Assembly (NCBI RefSeq): GCF_018873765.1
Contig: NC_057919.1
Span: 23,042,698-23,106,697, forward strand
Source: Telopea speciosissima
Lineage: Eukaryota > Streptophyta > Magnoliopsida > Proteales > Proteaceae
Length of the DNA stretch: 64,000 nucleotides
Reading direction: 5' to 3'
Position 1 is the first letter of the stretch; every line of letters begins with the position of its first letter. The translations under genes were made by a program, and so were the position numbers. Of this stretch, positions 35,103 to 47,836 are shown one piece after another. The notes beneath the pieces are model-generated. The model was given only the letters and a program-made list of their open reading frames with translations, made no database searches and had not been told where the DNA came from.

Positions 35103-35110
35103 AAGAAAAG

Positions 35111-38100
35111 CATAGTTGTCACGGCGGCATGGCGGTCCAAGGCGGTGGAGGCCTGTCTAAGCGCTTAGGCGGTAGAGCGGCCGCCTAAGCGGAGCTTAAG
35201 CGGTAAAGGCGGTCTAGTGTTAGTTTTCTCCCTCCCCCCCCCCCAAACACTCAATAGTCAATACATGATGGCATGATGCATCATAGTATCATATCTTATA
35301 TCATTAAAAATTAAATTTAAGCCATCTCAAGTCATCAAAATGAAAAATCATACATGACACATAAAAATTCAAAATAATCAAACATCATAAATTAGTTAAA
35401 AAACTAAAAGACATAGCACAAAATCACAAATGACTAATCAACATTCTCTTATTTAGTAATCACTAATCAGTTAATCACTAATCAATAATCACTAAGTCCT
35501 AGATAAAAAATGTGTTATTATCATCATTTCATAAAAGACATAGTTGCATAGCATACCTTAACCAGGATGCTACCAAGAAAATGAAAAAATTGAAGAGATG
35601 TCAACTGTCAAGACTCAAGACTAAAGAATCAGGATGTTCATGTTGTCCATGACTCCATGTATCAATCCTGAAAATTAACAATGCAAGCGCATGCTAATTG
35701 TTAAAAACAATTAATAGAGAAGAAAGAAGAAATAAATCAAATGAAGGAGGGGAAAAGGAAATAAGACGAAGAAATGAAGAATATGAAAGACTCAAATATC
35801 CTAGTTTAAGCAGTCAAATACTCAAATACTCAAGACTTCAAGAGTCAAGTTAAGTGTCAATGTCAAAGACTCAAAATATCCAAATACATATGTCAAATGA
35901 TTTAATCAAAATCATCATCAAGTAAATTAGCAGCTGGTAGATGATCATGATCTTCTTGTTGTTGTTCCATGGAACCACGTGCCCTTTCTCCAAAATTATC
36001 TATGACATCCTCGTCGTCATTCACATCTTCCTCTTCTACCGTATCTCCATCTGATCCTGAATCATCTTCAACAATAGCCGTTTGGGCTATCCCTCGATTA
36101 CGACGCGCGTAAGAGTTGATTGCTCCAGAGGTTGATGGTTGAGCTCTCCTTGCTCGGTTTTGGCCTTCAAATGATGTAGATGCCCCCATTGCTCTATCAG
36201 CAGCGCCCCATGTGAGATCATCCTGGGGATGGACTAAATCATCCATTGGTTGGCTAACCATCCACTCACTAGTCCAGTCTAACTCATCAAGCAATAGGGG
36301 ATCATAATTTCTATTCTCCTCACGCCTTTGTCGAAACCTTTCTTGAAGGCGGCGATTATATTGAACATAGACTAGATCATTCAAACGTTCATGTTCTAGT
36401 CTATTCCTCTTCTTGGTGTGAATCTGAATTCAATAGAGGATCCCAAGTCATTCTTCTATAAACTAAATAACAAAATTAAAAGTCTAAAAATAAAAAAAAT
36501 AAATGTAATCACAAAATACTTACAAAATCAAATGTGCTCCAGTTGCGCTCACAACCAGAAGAGGTACAACAAAGGCCCAGTAAACGCCGTGCAATCCTTG
36601 AAAGCTCAAAAGCATCACCTCCATGTGTATCCCACCAAAGAACTATAAAGTATAAATATAATAAAAAAAAATTGGATTAATATATCATACAAAGTAGGTA
36701 CAAACTACAAACAAAATAACTAAATAATATAAAATAATTAGGCAATTAGCTACTTACTAGGATTCATAGTTGTTCGTTGTCTAATGGCCATATTGCTCGA
36801 AAAAAGACCTCGAGCATTTCTATATTCATCAGCTTGATGTAATATCTTGTCTTGTAAAGATGGATCAGGCACTAATCTTGAGGTGACTTGATTAAAAGCC
36901 GTTTGTAAAGTTTGTCTCATTTGATAATCCTCAGCTTCTGAATACTGAAAAAATTTCCCAGGATTAAGAAACAATGCAGCAGCATACAATGGGCGCTCCA
37001 TCTGACACTCCCATCGCCTATTAACAATATTTATGACTTTCTTCCACAACCTCTCTTTATCCCCAAAATTTTTCTTAATCATCTTTTTAGCCTCTACCAT
37101 GGCAACATAGACTTCAGGCAAGGCAGGCTTCTCATCAGCATCTACAATCCTCAAAACAACAATAAGTGGTTTTGATGCTCTGATACAGTCTTCCACACCA
37201 TTCCAAAATGTAATAGCAAAGACCGTTTCGGCCACTTTCTTTCCTGTCTCTGTCTTTGCCAAATTAGAATGCTTCCAATCATCAGAAATAAATAAATGCC
37301 TCAAGTCATCCTTATGCCTCAATAAGCTCTGGAGTGTTAGAAATGAAGTTGCAAATCTTGTTACAGCAGCCCTCACAAGATCTCTCCCATTTGTTTTAGC
37401 TCTCATGGCATCTAGAAGGCGTGTGTGTCTGTAAATGAATGTTGTTATTTTCCTAGCCTTCACTATCACCTCCTTGTATGCCTTTAAGTTACCAATATCT
37501 TCCAACATAAGATCAATGCAGTGGGCTGCACAAGAAGTCCAATAGAGCCTTGTCCTCTTCTCCATCAACAATGCACCAGCTGCTTTATAATTGGCAGCAT
37601 TATCTGTAACAACTTGCACAACATAGTCTTCCCCAATTTCTTCTACCTTGCTATCAAGTAATTGAAACAAGGTATTTGCATCTTGTACATAACTTGATGC
37701 ATCAACAGAACCCATAAAATAAGTCCCCTCTGGACAGTTGACAAGGAAGTTGATCAAATGTCTTCCCTTTTTATCTGTCCACCCATCAGACATGAGTGTA
37801 CATCCAAACTGCTTCCAATACCCTTCATAGGTCTTTTTCATCTCTACAGTTCTCTCCTTTGCTGACTTTAATAAAGGCACCCTCGCTTCATGATAAGTAG
37901 GGGGCCTATATCCTGACCCATATTGTGCAACGGATTCAATCATCACTTCAAAGCTTCTTGACTTTAGTGCATTAAATGGAATCCAACACTCATAAAGCCA
38001 ATCCACAATATGATTATCAACTCTCTTTTTCTCTTCAGTTGATCTCATCCGGTTCTCTACTGTAGTTTGGTTACGGCCTTTAAGCCTCCTATCGGCAACC

Positions 38101-40413
38101 ACTTGTTCAGGTGTCCGTCTCACATGAGCATCCATGGGACCCCTTACTTGTGGCTGAATTATGACATTCCTCTTTCTCTTTGCAGCTGTACCAGAGCTTG
38201 GAATCACTTTGGAAGAAGATTGAGACCTACCAGTATTAGGACCAGATTGAGACTGTATCTGCTCAACCTGTAGAGATGTCTCTTCTCCTCCTCCTCCTCC
38301 CTCATGATGATGATGATCATCATCATCATCCAATATATCTGCTGCCTTCTTCTTCCTATTGCGCATTAAAGCTTCATTCATCTCTTGAGCAATTGCTGTA
38401 GTTGTCTTGGTGCACTTCGCAACATCTCCATAGCCACCCACCAAATGTTGCTTTATCCTTTTAATCCCACCTCTGAGATCTTTTTTGCACAGATTGCATT
38501 TGACAAGATTTTTGTCTGTAAGGTCAGGCCAATACCCATACTTCCACCCTGGGTCATTTGATTTGGCCTTCCTCTTTGGGTCTTTGAATGGATCATACCC
38601 CGCAGTACTGCCATTATCAGCCCCACTACTAGCAACGCCAACATTACCACCCTCGCCGTTGCTATCCATTGTGTAATGAATCAATATTCAATACTTTGCA
38701 GGTTTGCAATGTGCCAACTGCCAAGGGATAAAAGTAACTATTGAATCTCTGATTCATACTTTCAAAGAAAAAAATGTTGCAAAGAAAAAAAGAAAAGAAT
38801 CAGCATCAGCATCCATTGCTCTAACATCAATTCATCATCACATCATGTCATTGCAAAGGGGACAAAAAAAATAGAGAAGCAGGGAAGCTACATCAGTATC
38901 TAATATTCTAGATTTCTAGTATCTGACTAATCTATTTTAGTGATTCAGGTACTCTCCATTACAAAGAGAACATCAAAACAGAGAAGAAGAAGCAGCAGCA
39001 AGTGTTAGACTGTTAGTACTTAGTACAACAGAGAAGAAGAAGAAACAGCAGTAAGCAGTTAACCAATAAAAAAAACAGAGAAGACACAGCAGCAGTTAGA
39101 GGCTTAGAGCGTTACAGAGAAGCAGCAGGCAGCAGTTTACCAAGTTACTATAAGTCTATAATACCATTACCAAGCCAAAAAAAAAAAAAAAAGCAGCAGA
39201 GAAGAAGTAGCAGAACCAAATCTCTTGAGCAATTTCTGTAGTTGTTAGTACTACAGAAGAAGAAGAAGAAGAAGAAGAAGAAGCAGCAGTCAACCAATAA
39301 AAAAACAAAAACAGAGAAGAAGCGCAGCACAGCAGAGGATGTTAGTGTGTTACGAGAAGCAGCAGACGAGTAGTTAACCATGTTACCAAGCCAAAAAGAA
39401 AAAAGCAACATAGAAGAACCAGAAGAAGCTTAGAAGTTGCGATTCTGGACTTAAAAAAAAAAAAAAAAAGCAAGAGCGAGCATTACATGCTAGAGAAGAA
39501 GAAGCGGAAGAAGTAAAGAAGTTACCAAGCAAAAAAAAAAGGAGAGTTACCGACTTACCGTTACAGACTACAGAGAAGAAGCATCGATAGAAGCTATCAA
39601 ACAAAAAAAAAAAAAAAAACAGAGAAGAACTTACCGTTACTCTACAGAGAAGAAGAAACATAGAAGTAGAACTATAGAAGTTGCAAAGCAATGAAGCAAA
39701 AAAAAAAAAGACAAGAAGTTACCGTTCTGGATACGAGAGAAGAAGCATCATAGAACCATAGAAGTTACCAAAAAAAAAAAAAAAAAAGAGAAGATCAGAA
39801 GTTACCGTTACAGAGAAGAAGCATAGGGAGTAGAGACTTACCTTGCCGTAAACGTAGGAGGAGCCGAGGAGGAGGAAGCTTCAACTTTTGCGCAGAGGAC
39901 TCGAGAGGTAGGAGGAAACTTTGCCTTTGCCTGAGTCGAGTTGCCGTTGCCGGAGCTGGAAAGGAAGGAGGAAGGTTGCAGTGTTGCACAACCTCTTGCG
40001 TAGAGGAGTCGAGGGTTTTACTTTTAATTTCTTAGAGAAGAAGTGTAAAGGCTAAAAGCCTTTTACAGATTTACGTTTTGACCTTTAGGAATTTAGGGAT
40101 TTTAGATTTTTAGTTGTAAAGGCTATTTATCCCATGTAGCAGCGTACGTGAGATAATTATGCACCAACCATTACCAATTAAACATAAAGAATAATATATA
40201 ATTGCATGAAAAAAATAAAAAACAAACACACACTCCATATTGGCGTCCGCCTTGCCCTCATGGCGTCCCAAGGCGTCGCTTTAACCGCCTTGGCGACGCC
40301 TAGATGGTCAAGTCGGCCGCCATTCACGAGTCTTGTTAAGCGTAGGCTCGCTTAGTACCTGGGTTTCCGCCTGGACGCCAAGGCGGCGCCTAGGCGACGC
40401 CTTGACAACTATG
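35111..40413 (-). mobile_element. Complete hAT DNA transposon, 5.3 kb
   Basis: Ends CATAGTTGTCACGGCG (left) and CGCCTTGACAACTATG (right) are inverted repeats, with the perfect 8-bp duplication AAGAAAAG on both sides (35103-35110 and 40414-40421). Both subterminal regions (35120-35215 and 40240-40400) are packed with GGCGG/CCGCC and AGGCG/CGCCT words, as expected of transposase-binding arrays. A three-exon transposase gene on the minus strand reads through without interruption. About 1.7 kb between the right end and the transposase start is an A/G-rich leader with GAAGAA and poly-A blocks (on the coding strand CTTCTT and poly-T). Undamaged ends, target site and coding frame suggest a recent insertion that may still be autonomous. 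Confidence 0.93.
35902..38669 (-). CDS. hAT transposase (BED zinc finger, DUF659, hAT C-terminal dimerisation)
   Basis: Exons 36758..38669, 36524..36642 and 35902..36423 give 850 residues; phases fit and all introns are GT-AG. An upstream in-frame ATG at 38684 would add five residues. Near residue 50 a BED-type finger is visible (WKYGYWPDL, CNLCKKDL, H and C ligands after KRIKQ), followed by an acidic/His linker. The DUF659/RNase-H-like core shows SDGWTD and VVTDNAANYKAAG, which supply the two catalytic Asp, and CAAHCIDLMLEDIG. Exon 2 encodes DTHGGDAFELSRIARRLLGL and CERNWSTFDF, supplying the catalytic Glu and the dimerisation helix; exon 3 continues HTKKRNRLEHERLNDLVYVQ and ends in an acidic tail. 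It would cut and paste its own element and perhaps the shorter CATAGTT relatives. The family assignment and intactness are firm; activity is not shown. Confidence 0.92.
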
Positions 40414-40421
40414 AAGAAAAG

Positions 40422-41849
40422 AGAAAAAGAAGTGGAAGATATGTTAGGCCTCTCACCTAACTGTGCAGAAATGAATCCCACCAACTCCAGCCTTGGCATC
40501 CCATCAATGTTTCAGTACTGAATCCCACAGAATCATGCCCTTTCTCTCACAGAACTCACAAGCTCAAGGCTAAATTATTTCTCAAATCGTTCAGGTGGGT
40601 ATGATCCCCTCCTCCTTGTTTATAACTTCATGGAAATAAGCAAAATGGGAAAACCCCTATGTATGGTGGAAAGAATCCCTTACAACTTGAGTCTTCTTCA
40701 AAATAGAAACTATTCTGGAACTTTAACAGAATAGAAACTAGGGGCTGTAATGTAAGACATCTGTCAAGCCTTCTAGAAACACTACTAAAATAAAGAATAC
40801 AACTTACTAAAATATAAACTAACACTAATCCTGTATAGAGTTTAAATCCATCATATTTGGGTCTATAGAATTGGCCCATTACAGTTGTAAACACAAAAAT
40901 GCTAAGCTCCATGGCCCATATAACCCATTAGACACTCGAAATTAAACATATTGGACCATTCCCATGAGCTGGTTTGCTGCTGGCCTTCTTGTTCTTCTGA
41001 ACTGCGTCACTACTTTTTGAAATTCATTGCTGATCATTTCGTATATCTTAGACAAACTCCTACATTCGTATTGTGGTTCTGATTCTGTAATCTGTCTCCC
41101 AAAATTTTGATCTATAGGTTAGTTCTGGAGAACCAAATTCAGAGAGCCAAATGCATGTTTCAAAAAGCTTTTATACTATCTTCACTCTTGGTCATGATGA
41201 GTTCCAAGTCATACTTTGATAGTTTTATCTTTTAGCAGTTGATTAATGTGATATTCTTGTTATAGAAACAATCATAGAAGATGGAGATTCCTGCTTTGAG
41301 AACTTTTCCCCATGTTGGTCCATTTCCTGCCAATGGGTTCTTATTTCAGTAATGCTGTTCTAGGAAAAGAATTGGTGTTTGCTTTTGGTTTTGAAATTTG
41401 AGCCAGAAGAACATTATCTATTTCGGCTTGATGTAAAAAGATGGGAAATATTACCATGTTTGTTTTTCTTGTTTCTTCTACACAATACTATATTTATTGC
41501 TCATTCTTTGTCGATTTGTTTTAGTTCCGTGTTGCCTTCTATGTTCTTCAGTGTTGGAAGCAGATGCTGGTGCGCACTCTTAACTCTATCGAGGAATGGA
41601 CATGGATCTCAAGGGAGCTACTATTGAGGATCACTTCTAGAGAGGTTAGTCATATTTTTGCAACCAACTCATAAGCTCTTTTGCAATGAAGTGAGTGTTG
41701 AAAGCTTGGCATATTCTTTTACATTTTTCTTTCCTCTGCACTTCCTGATTATAGAATTATTTGAACAAGACAATGTTCATTCTCCAATTGTGGGGCTTCT
41801 TTCTGGTAAAGCCTGAAATAATTTATGAATTATCTATCAAATTTTACAA
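40422..41849. other. Intergenic stretch, no gene recognised
   Basis: It begins with the right half of whatever the hAT interrupted. At 41281 a short frame MEIPALRTFPHVGPFPANGF and at about 41593 MDMDLKGATIEDHF look protein-like but are isolated and unrecognised; they might be exon relics. Confidence 0.35.
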
Positions 41850-42940
41850 TTTTATTTTGGTGAAGTGGTGGGTCGGTAAGAGATAAAATCAGGCAAGTCT
41901 CCAACTATGTTACGCAGACATAGTTTGAAGTATCCAGGTGATAAAGTTGACATTCCCAAGCTGATACTGAGAGAGGGTGAATTAGTGTCTGCAAATTTTT
42001 CTTCCAACTGAACCCCGATGATCACCACACTCACTGTACTGGCTTCAAGTACAGTCACACATATTGGCTGGGGCAATCCCAATTTCACCAGTCACACATA
42101 GTTGTGTGCACACCCACCTTGCAACCACTATGTGGCTAGGTATACCAGATAGTGCACACCCATCCTGTGACAACCACTCTAATTGTTGACTGTGGTGAAA
42201 CCATCTTTATCAACTTTCTTCTTAGCATCCTTTTCAGTATGTGAGTTTATCTGTTTCTCCCTGACAAATCTCACTGGATTTTCTAGTAGTGCTCTTTCCT
42301 TTTGTTTTCACAACTCCTGATGATCCTCCTTTTTCAAAACCAAGACCAGATTTAATATGATATGACTTTTTGAAAGCTGAGAATTTCATCCAATATATTA
42401 CTTTCTGTGTCAGATGAAGGTTGGTCTTCCTCAGTCACTTGAGTGCTCATTGCTTTGTCGTTTGATCTCAATATAGTAACTGATGGAGTTGAGGTTGCAG
42501 CTGATAGATAATCTTTCTTCTTTAGCTTCTCCAGTTCTACTTTCAACATCACAATCTCCTCTTCAAGTTTGGTGCACTCATTTGTCTTTGAAGATAGACA
42601 GTTGCTAATATCATCAGTTGTTTTCTCCGTCTCTTTAATTGTGAGTTTCAACTGACTAATCAACTCTTCTGCCTCTTCAGGCTGTTTTTCAATTTTTATA
42701 TTCTTCTTCCTTTCAACCTTGAGATCTTTTTGAGCTAACAGTAGTTCTGCCTCAGATTCCTTCTCTTCATCAGATTTTTCGTCATCCTTATGTTGGATAT
42801 TAGTTGCAAAAGCCATAAATAGTGTTTCAGATGGTTCATCATCTGATTCTTCTTATGAAGAAGTGCTGCCCCTCTTTGAAATCACACTCATTTTCTTGAA
42901 GTTGTTTCTATTTCTAGGAACAAATGTTTATATTGTATTT
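41850..42940 (-). mobile_element. Ty1/copia gag-like fossil fragment, broken
   Basis: The minus strand holds a Lys/Glu-rich coiled-coil segment beginning MAFATNIQHKDDEKSDEEKE and ending near ILDEILSFQ, preceded by a basic stretch. This is the layout of the linker after the gag domain of some plant copia elements. No LTRs or pol parts accompany it, so it is a broken remnant and its outer ends are guesses. A host coiled-coil relic is the alternative. Confidence 0.4.
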
Positions 42941-45194
42941 GAATAAAATAGGTTTGGATTTCTACAACAACAACAACAACAACAATAACATAGCCCTATC
43001 CCAACTAATGGGGTCGGTTACATGGATCCTTGCTCTCCAATCAGCCCAATTTGAAGGCATACATGATACAAGGTCTAAGCTAGCTTGTCTGTCCTCATCA
43101 CTTGTCTTATCGTTATTTTAGGCCTGCCCTTGGCTCTTTTAGTTCCTTCACTCCTTCTTACTGGACAATCCCAAGGCCTCTATTGAACATGTCCATGCCA
43201 CCTCAAACGACTCTCTTGTAGCTTATCATGTATCGGAGCAACTCCCAACTCAGCTCTAATATGGTCATACCCTACTTTATCCTTCCTAGTTTTGCCACAC
43301 ATCCGTCTCAACATCCTCATCTCTGCTACACTTAGTTTATCTATATGACGTTTCTTAACTGCCCAACATTCCGTGCTAAACATCATCACATCATAGCTTG
43401 TCGTATGACAATCCTATAAAATTTTTCTTTTTTTAAAGTTTAAAGGAATGCACCGATCACATAGCACTCTGGACGCACCTTTCCACTTCATCTATCCTAT
43501 TTGAATTCTCTTGACAACATCATCCTCTATATCACCTTCTTTATTTACGATTGAGCCCAGATATCTAAAATAATTACTTCATGAAATCTCCCTCTCATCA
43601 ATATTCACCACCTCATTAACCGTCCTAGTGTGGCTAAAGTTACACACTATATATTCCGTCTTCATCTTAAGACCTTTTTATTCCAAGGTTGATCTTCATA
43701 GCTCCAACTTGGTGTTAATCCCCGCTTTTGTCTCATCCACCAAAACAGTATCATCATCAAAAAGCATTGATGTAACCCGCGGTAATTGGGAATTTACTAC
43801 CTTAACCCCCCATTGTTCTTACGCTGATCGCACAACATCAGACATATCCTTAATTATGTCGACATATTTATTTGACACCCTTCTCTTCTCTAGTATATGT
43901 CAGATTCTCTCTCTAGGGACTCTGTCATATGCTTTTTCTAGGTCAAGAAAGTCCATATAGAGGTCCTTCTTGCCCTCTCTATATCTTTCCATGAGTCTCA
44001 TAACTTATAAGTAAGAAAATAGATTCCACCATGGATCTTTCGGCATATAACCAAATTGGCTCTTCGAAATAGTAGTTTTTTTCTTAGGTGTTTTTTAATA
44101 ACCCTCTCCCATAAGTTCATTGTATAACTCATTAGTTTTATGCCTCTATAGTTATTGCAACTTTGAATATCACTTCTATTTTTGTAAATTGGGACCACAA
44201 TGCTTCTCCTCCATTCATCTGACATTTTCTGTGTTTAGAATCTTGTTAAACAACTTGGTTAGCCAAGATAAACCACAGATTTCTAAGTTCTTCCACACTT
44301 CTATTGGGACCCCGTCTGGGCCTAGTGCTTTGTCTACTTCAAACACCCTAATTTTGTGTATATATCTACGACATGTGGTGTCTAGATGAGTAATGCAGCC
44401 CTACAGGGAACTATTACTCGAAATGTCTTCATTTAGTAGGCTATAGAAATACCCTTTCCATCTCTCCTTAATGTCCTCATCCATTATTAGTACTCTACCA
44501 TCTTCACTTTTAATACATCTAACATGGTTGAAATCTCTACTCTTCCTTTCTCTCATTTTAACTATCTTATAGTTAGCTTTTTCCCCTTCCTTTTGTGGTC
44601 AGATTGTTATAAAGATTGTCATATTTCTTTGCCCTTGCTTTCTTCACAATCTTTTTAGCTTCATTTTTGGCAAATTTATACCTTTTTAGATCCTCTATCC
44701 CTATAGTCCTTTGCCATGTCTTAAAACTAGCTTTCTTAGTCTTAATGGTTGCTTGGACCTCATCATCCCATCACCAAGTCTCCCTAGAGGCATGACATTT
44801 ATCTTTTGATTCCCTTAGAACCTCTTTAGTAACCTTTTTAATAGAAGCCGTCATGTCATTCCACATCGTATTAATTTCACCCTCAAAAGTCCCACTTTCC
44901 TTGTTTGATCACTTTATTAGTAAATGAATTCAAAGAATCTCAGTTTAAGCTCCACTATTTATCTTAGGGCAAATAGGCTCCCTTATCTACGATTTTGCAT
45001 AATGAGGCACATATCCAAGACCACCAATCTATGTTGAATGGTTAGGCTCTCCCTAGGTATAACTTTACAGTCCTTACAAAACAATCTGTTGCACCTTCTT
45101 GTTAGGAAGAAATCTATTTGGTTGATATGATGCCCACTTTTGTAGGTAACTAAATGCTCCTCTCTCCTTTTCAAAAATGTTCACAATGGATAAA

Positions 45195-46052
45195 TGATAT
45201 AGATCACAAGTCCATATGTACCCGCAAGAACAAGCCCCAAAACCAGCCCAGCAAGGTTGTGGGATTCGACTGTTGTGAGAGGCAGCCTGGTCTGATATTG
45301 TGGCAAGTTTTTGTTGGTTTGATGGAGCATCATCCAAGGCAGCCTCAACCTAGAGTGAAGCATGAAGAAGCTAAAAAACCAGAATACTGTTCACGTCACT
45401 GTTCACATGAACAGTGTCACAGTCCATATTTGCCTTGTGTGGGGATTCTTTTTAGAAGATCTTGTGGGCCCATCAAGTGGAGAAAGATTCTCTCCTATTG
45501 CTGCCTTAGTTTAGTTTCTATTTTCAGTTTTAGAAAGTATATTAGGTAGCTTCTAATTTCAGTTTGTTTCTATTTTTGTTTCCTTGCTTGTTTAGAAGGC
45601 GATCTATAAAGCCTTATTAGTTTCTATTTTTCAGTAGTTGCTATTTTCCTACCTTCTATTTTGGTTTTCGGAAGTTTCTATTTTCTACCTTCTATTTTGT
45701 AAGCTTGCCTAAGCTATTAATAGGCCCCCTATTGTATGAAAGGATCAGATTTGGAGAATAGAATTTGTGGCTAAGCTTGCCATTGGTTATGGGAGAAATT
45801 CCATGTTTCAACAGCTGGGATAGATGTGGGTGAGAGACCCAGGCTGAGATAGCCATTCTGCTGCCCCCTTTCTTCTCTTCTTTATCTTCTTCTCCTTTCT
45901 TCTTATCCTTTATGTTCTCCATTCATATGTAATAGAAAAGAAACAGCAATAAAAAAAGAGTTTTAGTTATTTAATTTGCTCCTTATCGTGTTGATCTTGG
46001 CTGCAATTGATCTCCCACTGGTTTCCTTGGTTCGAGGTCGACTATTGCATTA
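45195..46052 (+). mobile_element. Solo LTR-like insert in the LINE, TG...TA type
   Basis: Starts TGATATAGAT and ends TTGCATTA, with a 5-bp duplication ATAAA (45190-45194 and 46053-46057). Removing it would bring the two halves of the LINE endonuclease back next to each other, which confirms the borders. It shares GTAAGCTTGCCTAAGCTATT and neighbouring sequence with 9471-10840. Strand is inferred from that shared segment. No retroelement coding part is present. Confidence 0.7.
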
Positions 46053-46212
46053 ATAAATCATAAGCTACAACAAAGTCTAAAACTAAGATCCCTCCTTACT
46101 CCTCTCTCTCAAAATCCATAGCCTCTATGCATTCCTTCATAGCCTCTATGATCTCTCCCAATATTTCCATTCAGATCACCCCCTCTAATAAGTTTTTCTC
46201 CTTGATTAAAAC

Positions 46213-46509
46213 CAAGGTTTAAAATCTCGTTTCGTTTCGGTGTTTCGGTCTGACTGAAATTTCTGAGATACCGTTTAAATATGGTATTTTTTCTATGAGT
46301 TTTTCTTGGCCATTTGTGGTGTAAAATGCCAAAATGACCGAGATTTCCAAAATTTCCGAAACGAAATGACCATAATTATCGAGATTTCCGAAATTTCCTG
46401 ACCAAACTTTTGTATTTTTTCAATTCGATGTTGCATTTTGCTTCGACTCGACCGAAATACTCGAAATATTCAAAATTTCGACCGAAACGAAACGAGTTTT
46501 TGAACTATG
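46213..46509. mobile_element. hAT-type MITE in the LINE
   Basis: A 297-bp element starts CAAGGTTTAAAATCTCGTTT and ends AACGAGTTTTTGAACTATG (imperfect inverted repeats), with a perfect 8-bp duplication ATTAAAAC (46205-46212 and 46510-46517). The interior is made of short CCGAAA/TTTCGG words on both strands. Its right end, read inward as CATAGTT, links it to the hAT group at 35111, 4858, 47837 and 54519. Confidence 0.8.
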
Positions 46510-47341
46510 ATTAAAACCTTGCACTAATCCATCCATGCGTCCCAAAATTGTTGGTTACTACTTTCATGCTCCTACTTGGGATGCATAAACGCTAATTATA
46601 TTGAGAACCTCTTTCTCCAACACAAGTTTGATAGATATAATCCTATCTCCAAATCTTTTAACATCCACCACATCATTCTTAAGATCTTTATCCACTACTA
46701 TGCCCACTCGATTGATCTCCTGCATACCAAAGTTTAAATTTGTTGAACACTTTTGATTTTTTACCCTGCCATCTAGTGTCTTGAACATAGTCAATATTAA
46801 TCCTTCTTCTCTTTATAACATCTATTAACTCTAGACTCTTAGTCATTTAGGATCCAATGTTCCAAGATGCTAATCTAATCCTATGTTTTTGGATTAGTTT
46901 CTTTACTCACACTTGTCCATTGTACAAGAACCCTTGCTTAATTGTCACCATATCTGAGTGTCGACCCGGCGCGTCGCTTACAGGGGACGCCCTAGCAAAA
47001 GGTTGGCAACCCAATACATTCTCTTTCGTTTGTATGCAGTTACTGCAAAATATTTTCTATTGCAACAAATGGATCCAATTCCAGATTGAACTTGGATCCA
47101 GAAAGAACTAGTACATAACAGAATTGCAGAACAAAGAAATATAGGCCAGAAATAGGAGAAATTTTGTAACTCACAACAGGTAGATCAGAATTGGTTAGAA
47201 CTCAAGTCGAGTGGTCTATTCTAATAGAAAAACAAACCTGCAGAATTTAAAGAAATTTTGACAATAGCATATGAAATTATTCAGAATTCCTATTGCTACT
47301 TGGAAAACTGATGGCAGAACCAAGAAAACATTATTTACCAG

Positions 47342-47525
47342 TGTTAAGGCCCGAGAGGAGTGTTGTGTCCATGTGATATTGTCCGCTTTGGGCTGAGGCC
47401 CGCATGGTTTTAAAACTCGTCTACATGGAAGGGGTTGGTCCTTGTTTATAAGCCACAAGCTCTCTCGATACCCAAACGATGTGGGACTATCTTTTAGTTG
47501 CCCCCTCCATATTTTTACCACAACA
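47342..47525 (+). mobile_element. Small solo LTR (TRIM-like)
   Basis: A 184-bp sequence starts TGTTAAGGCCCGAG and ends ACCACAACA, with a perfect 5-bp duplication ACCAG (47337-47341 and 47526-47530). The phrase ATATTGTCCGCTTTGGGC and, near the end, GATGTGGGACT belong to a repeat found widely in flowering plants (known from general knowledge). Its size fits the LTR of a terminal-repeat retrotransposon in miniature. Confidence 0.75.
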
Positions 47526-47836
47526 ACCAGTATTCTTCAAGAATTAGAACTAAAATTTCAGAGTGAACAAGAAGTTTAGAAACTAGCATATGAAATTTGT
47601 AGAGAGATATTGAAGAAGAATACAATCCAAAAATTGATCTAGAACAGGGGTACCACTCAGGGTGTCAATTTAGAACCGGAACCGAAACCGTCTGTTCAAA
47701 ACTGACTGAATTTCTTTTCAGTTTTGGTTTTGTAAAGTGAAATTTCATTTGGTTCAATCCGGTTTCGGTTTGGGCTAAAAAACCATCGATTTGAACCGAA
47801 CCGACGGAAGTGAAACCCGTATAAACTGAACCGAAC

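Larger units (their letters stand above)
42966..47060 (-). mobile_element. RTE-type LINE, old copy with two later insertions
   Basis: On the minus strand from right to left: an endonuclease start (RLASWNIGS wording near 46870), endonuclease (NRVGIVVDKDLKNDVVDV; IRGGDLNGNIGRDH near 46190; LVTYKSGHHINQIDFFLTRR near 45110), a linker (CKDCKVIPRESLTIQHRLVV), reverse transcriptase (WRRSIVVPIYKNRSDIQSCN, NNYRGIKLMSY near 44180) and the terminal segment (TECWAVKKRHIDKLSVAEMR and LRWHGHVQ near 43200-43380). The 3' end is the typical 'ATGTAACCGACCCCATTAGT' stretch finishing in a TTG repeat (42966-42990). Frames are interrupted many times, so the copy is dead. A solo LTR (45195-46052) and a hAT MITE (46213-46509) lie inside it. 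A fragment of the same 3' end occurs at 60150-60460. Confidence 0.85.

Noticed and set aside
36418-36648. 76-residue plus-strand frame
   Set aside because: It is the opposite strand of the second transposase exon and its introns.
39148-39691. Phe/Leu/Ser-rich minus-strand open frames inside the hAT
   Set aside because: They come from CTTCTT and poly-T blocks in the transposase leader and have no start context or family resemblance.
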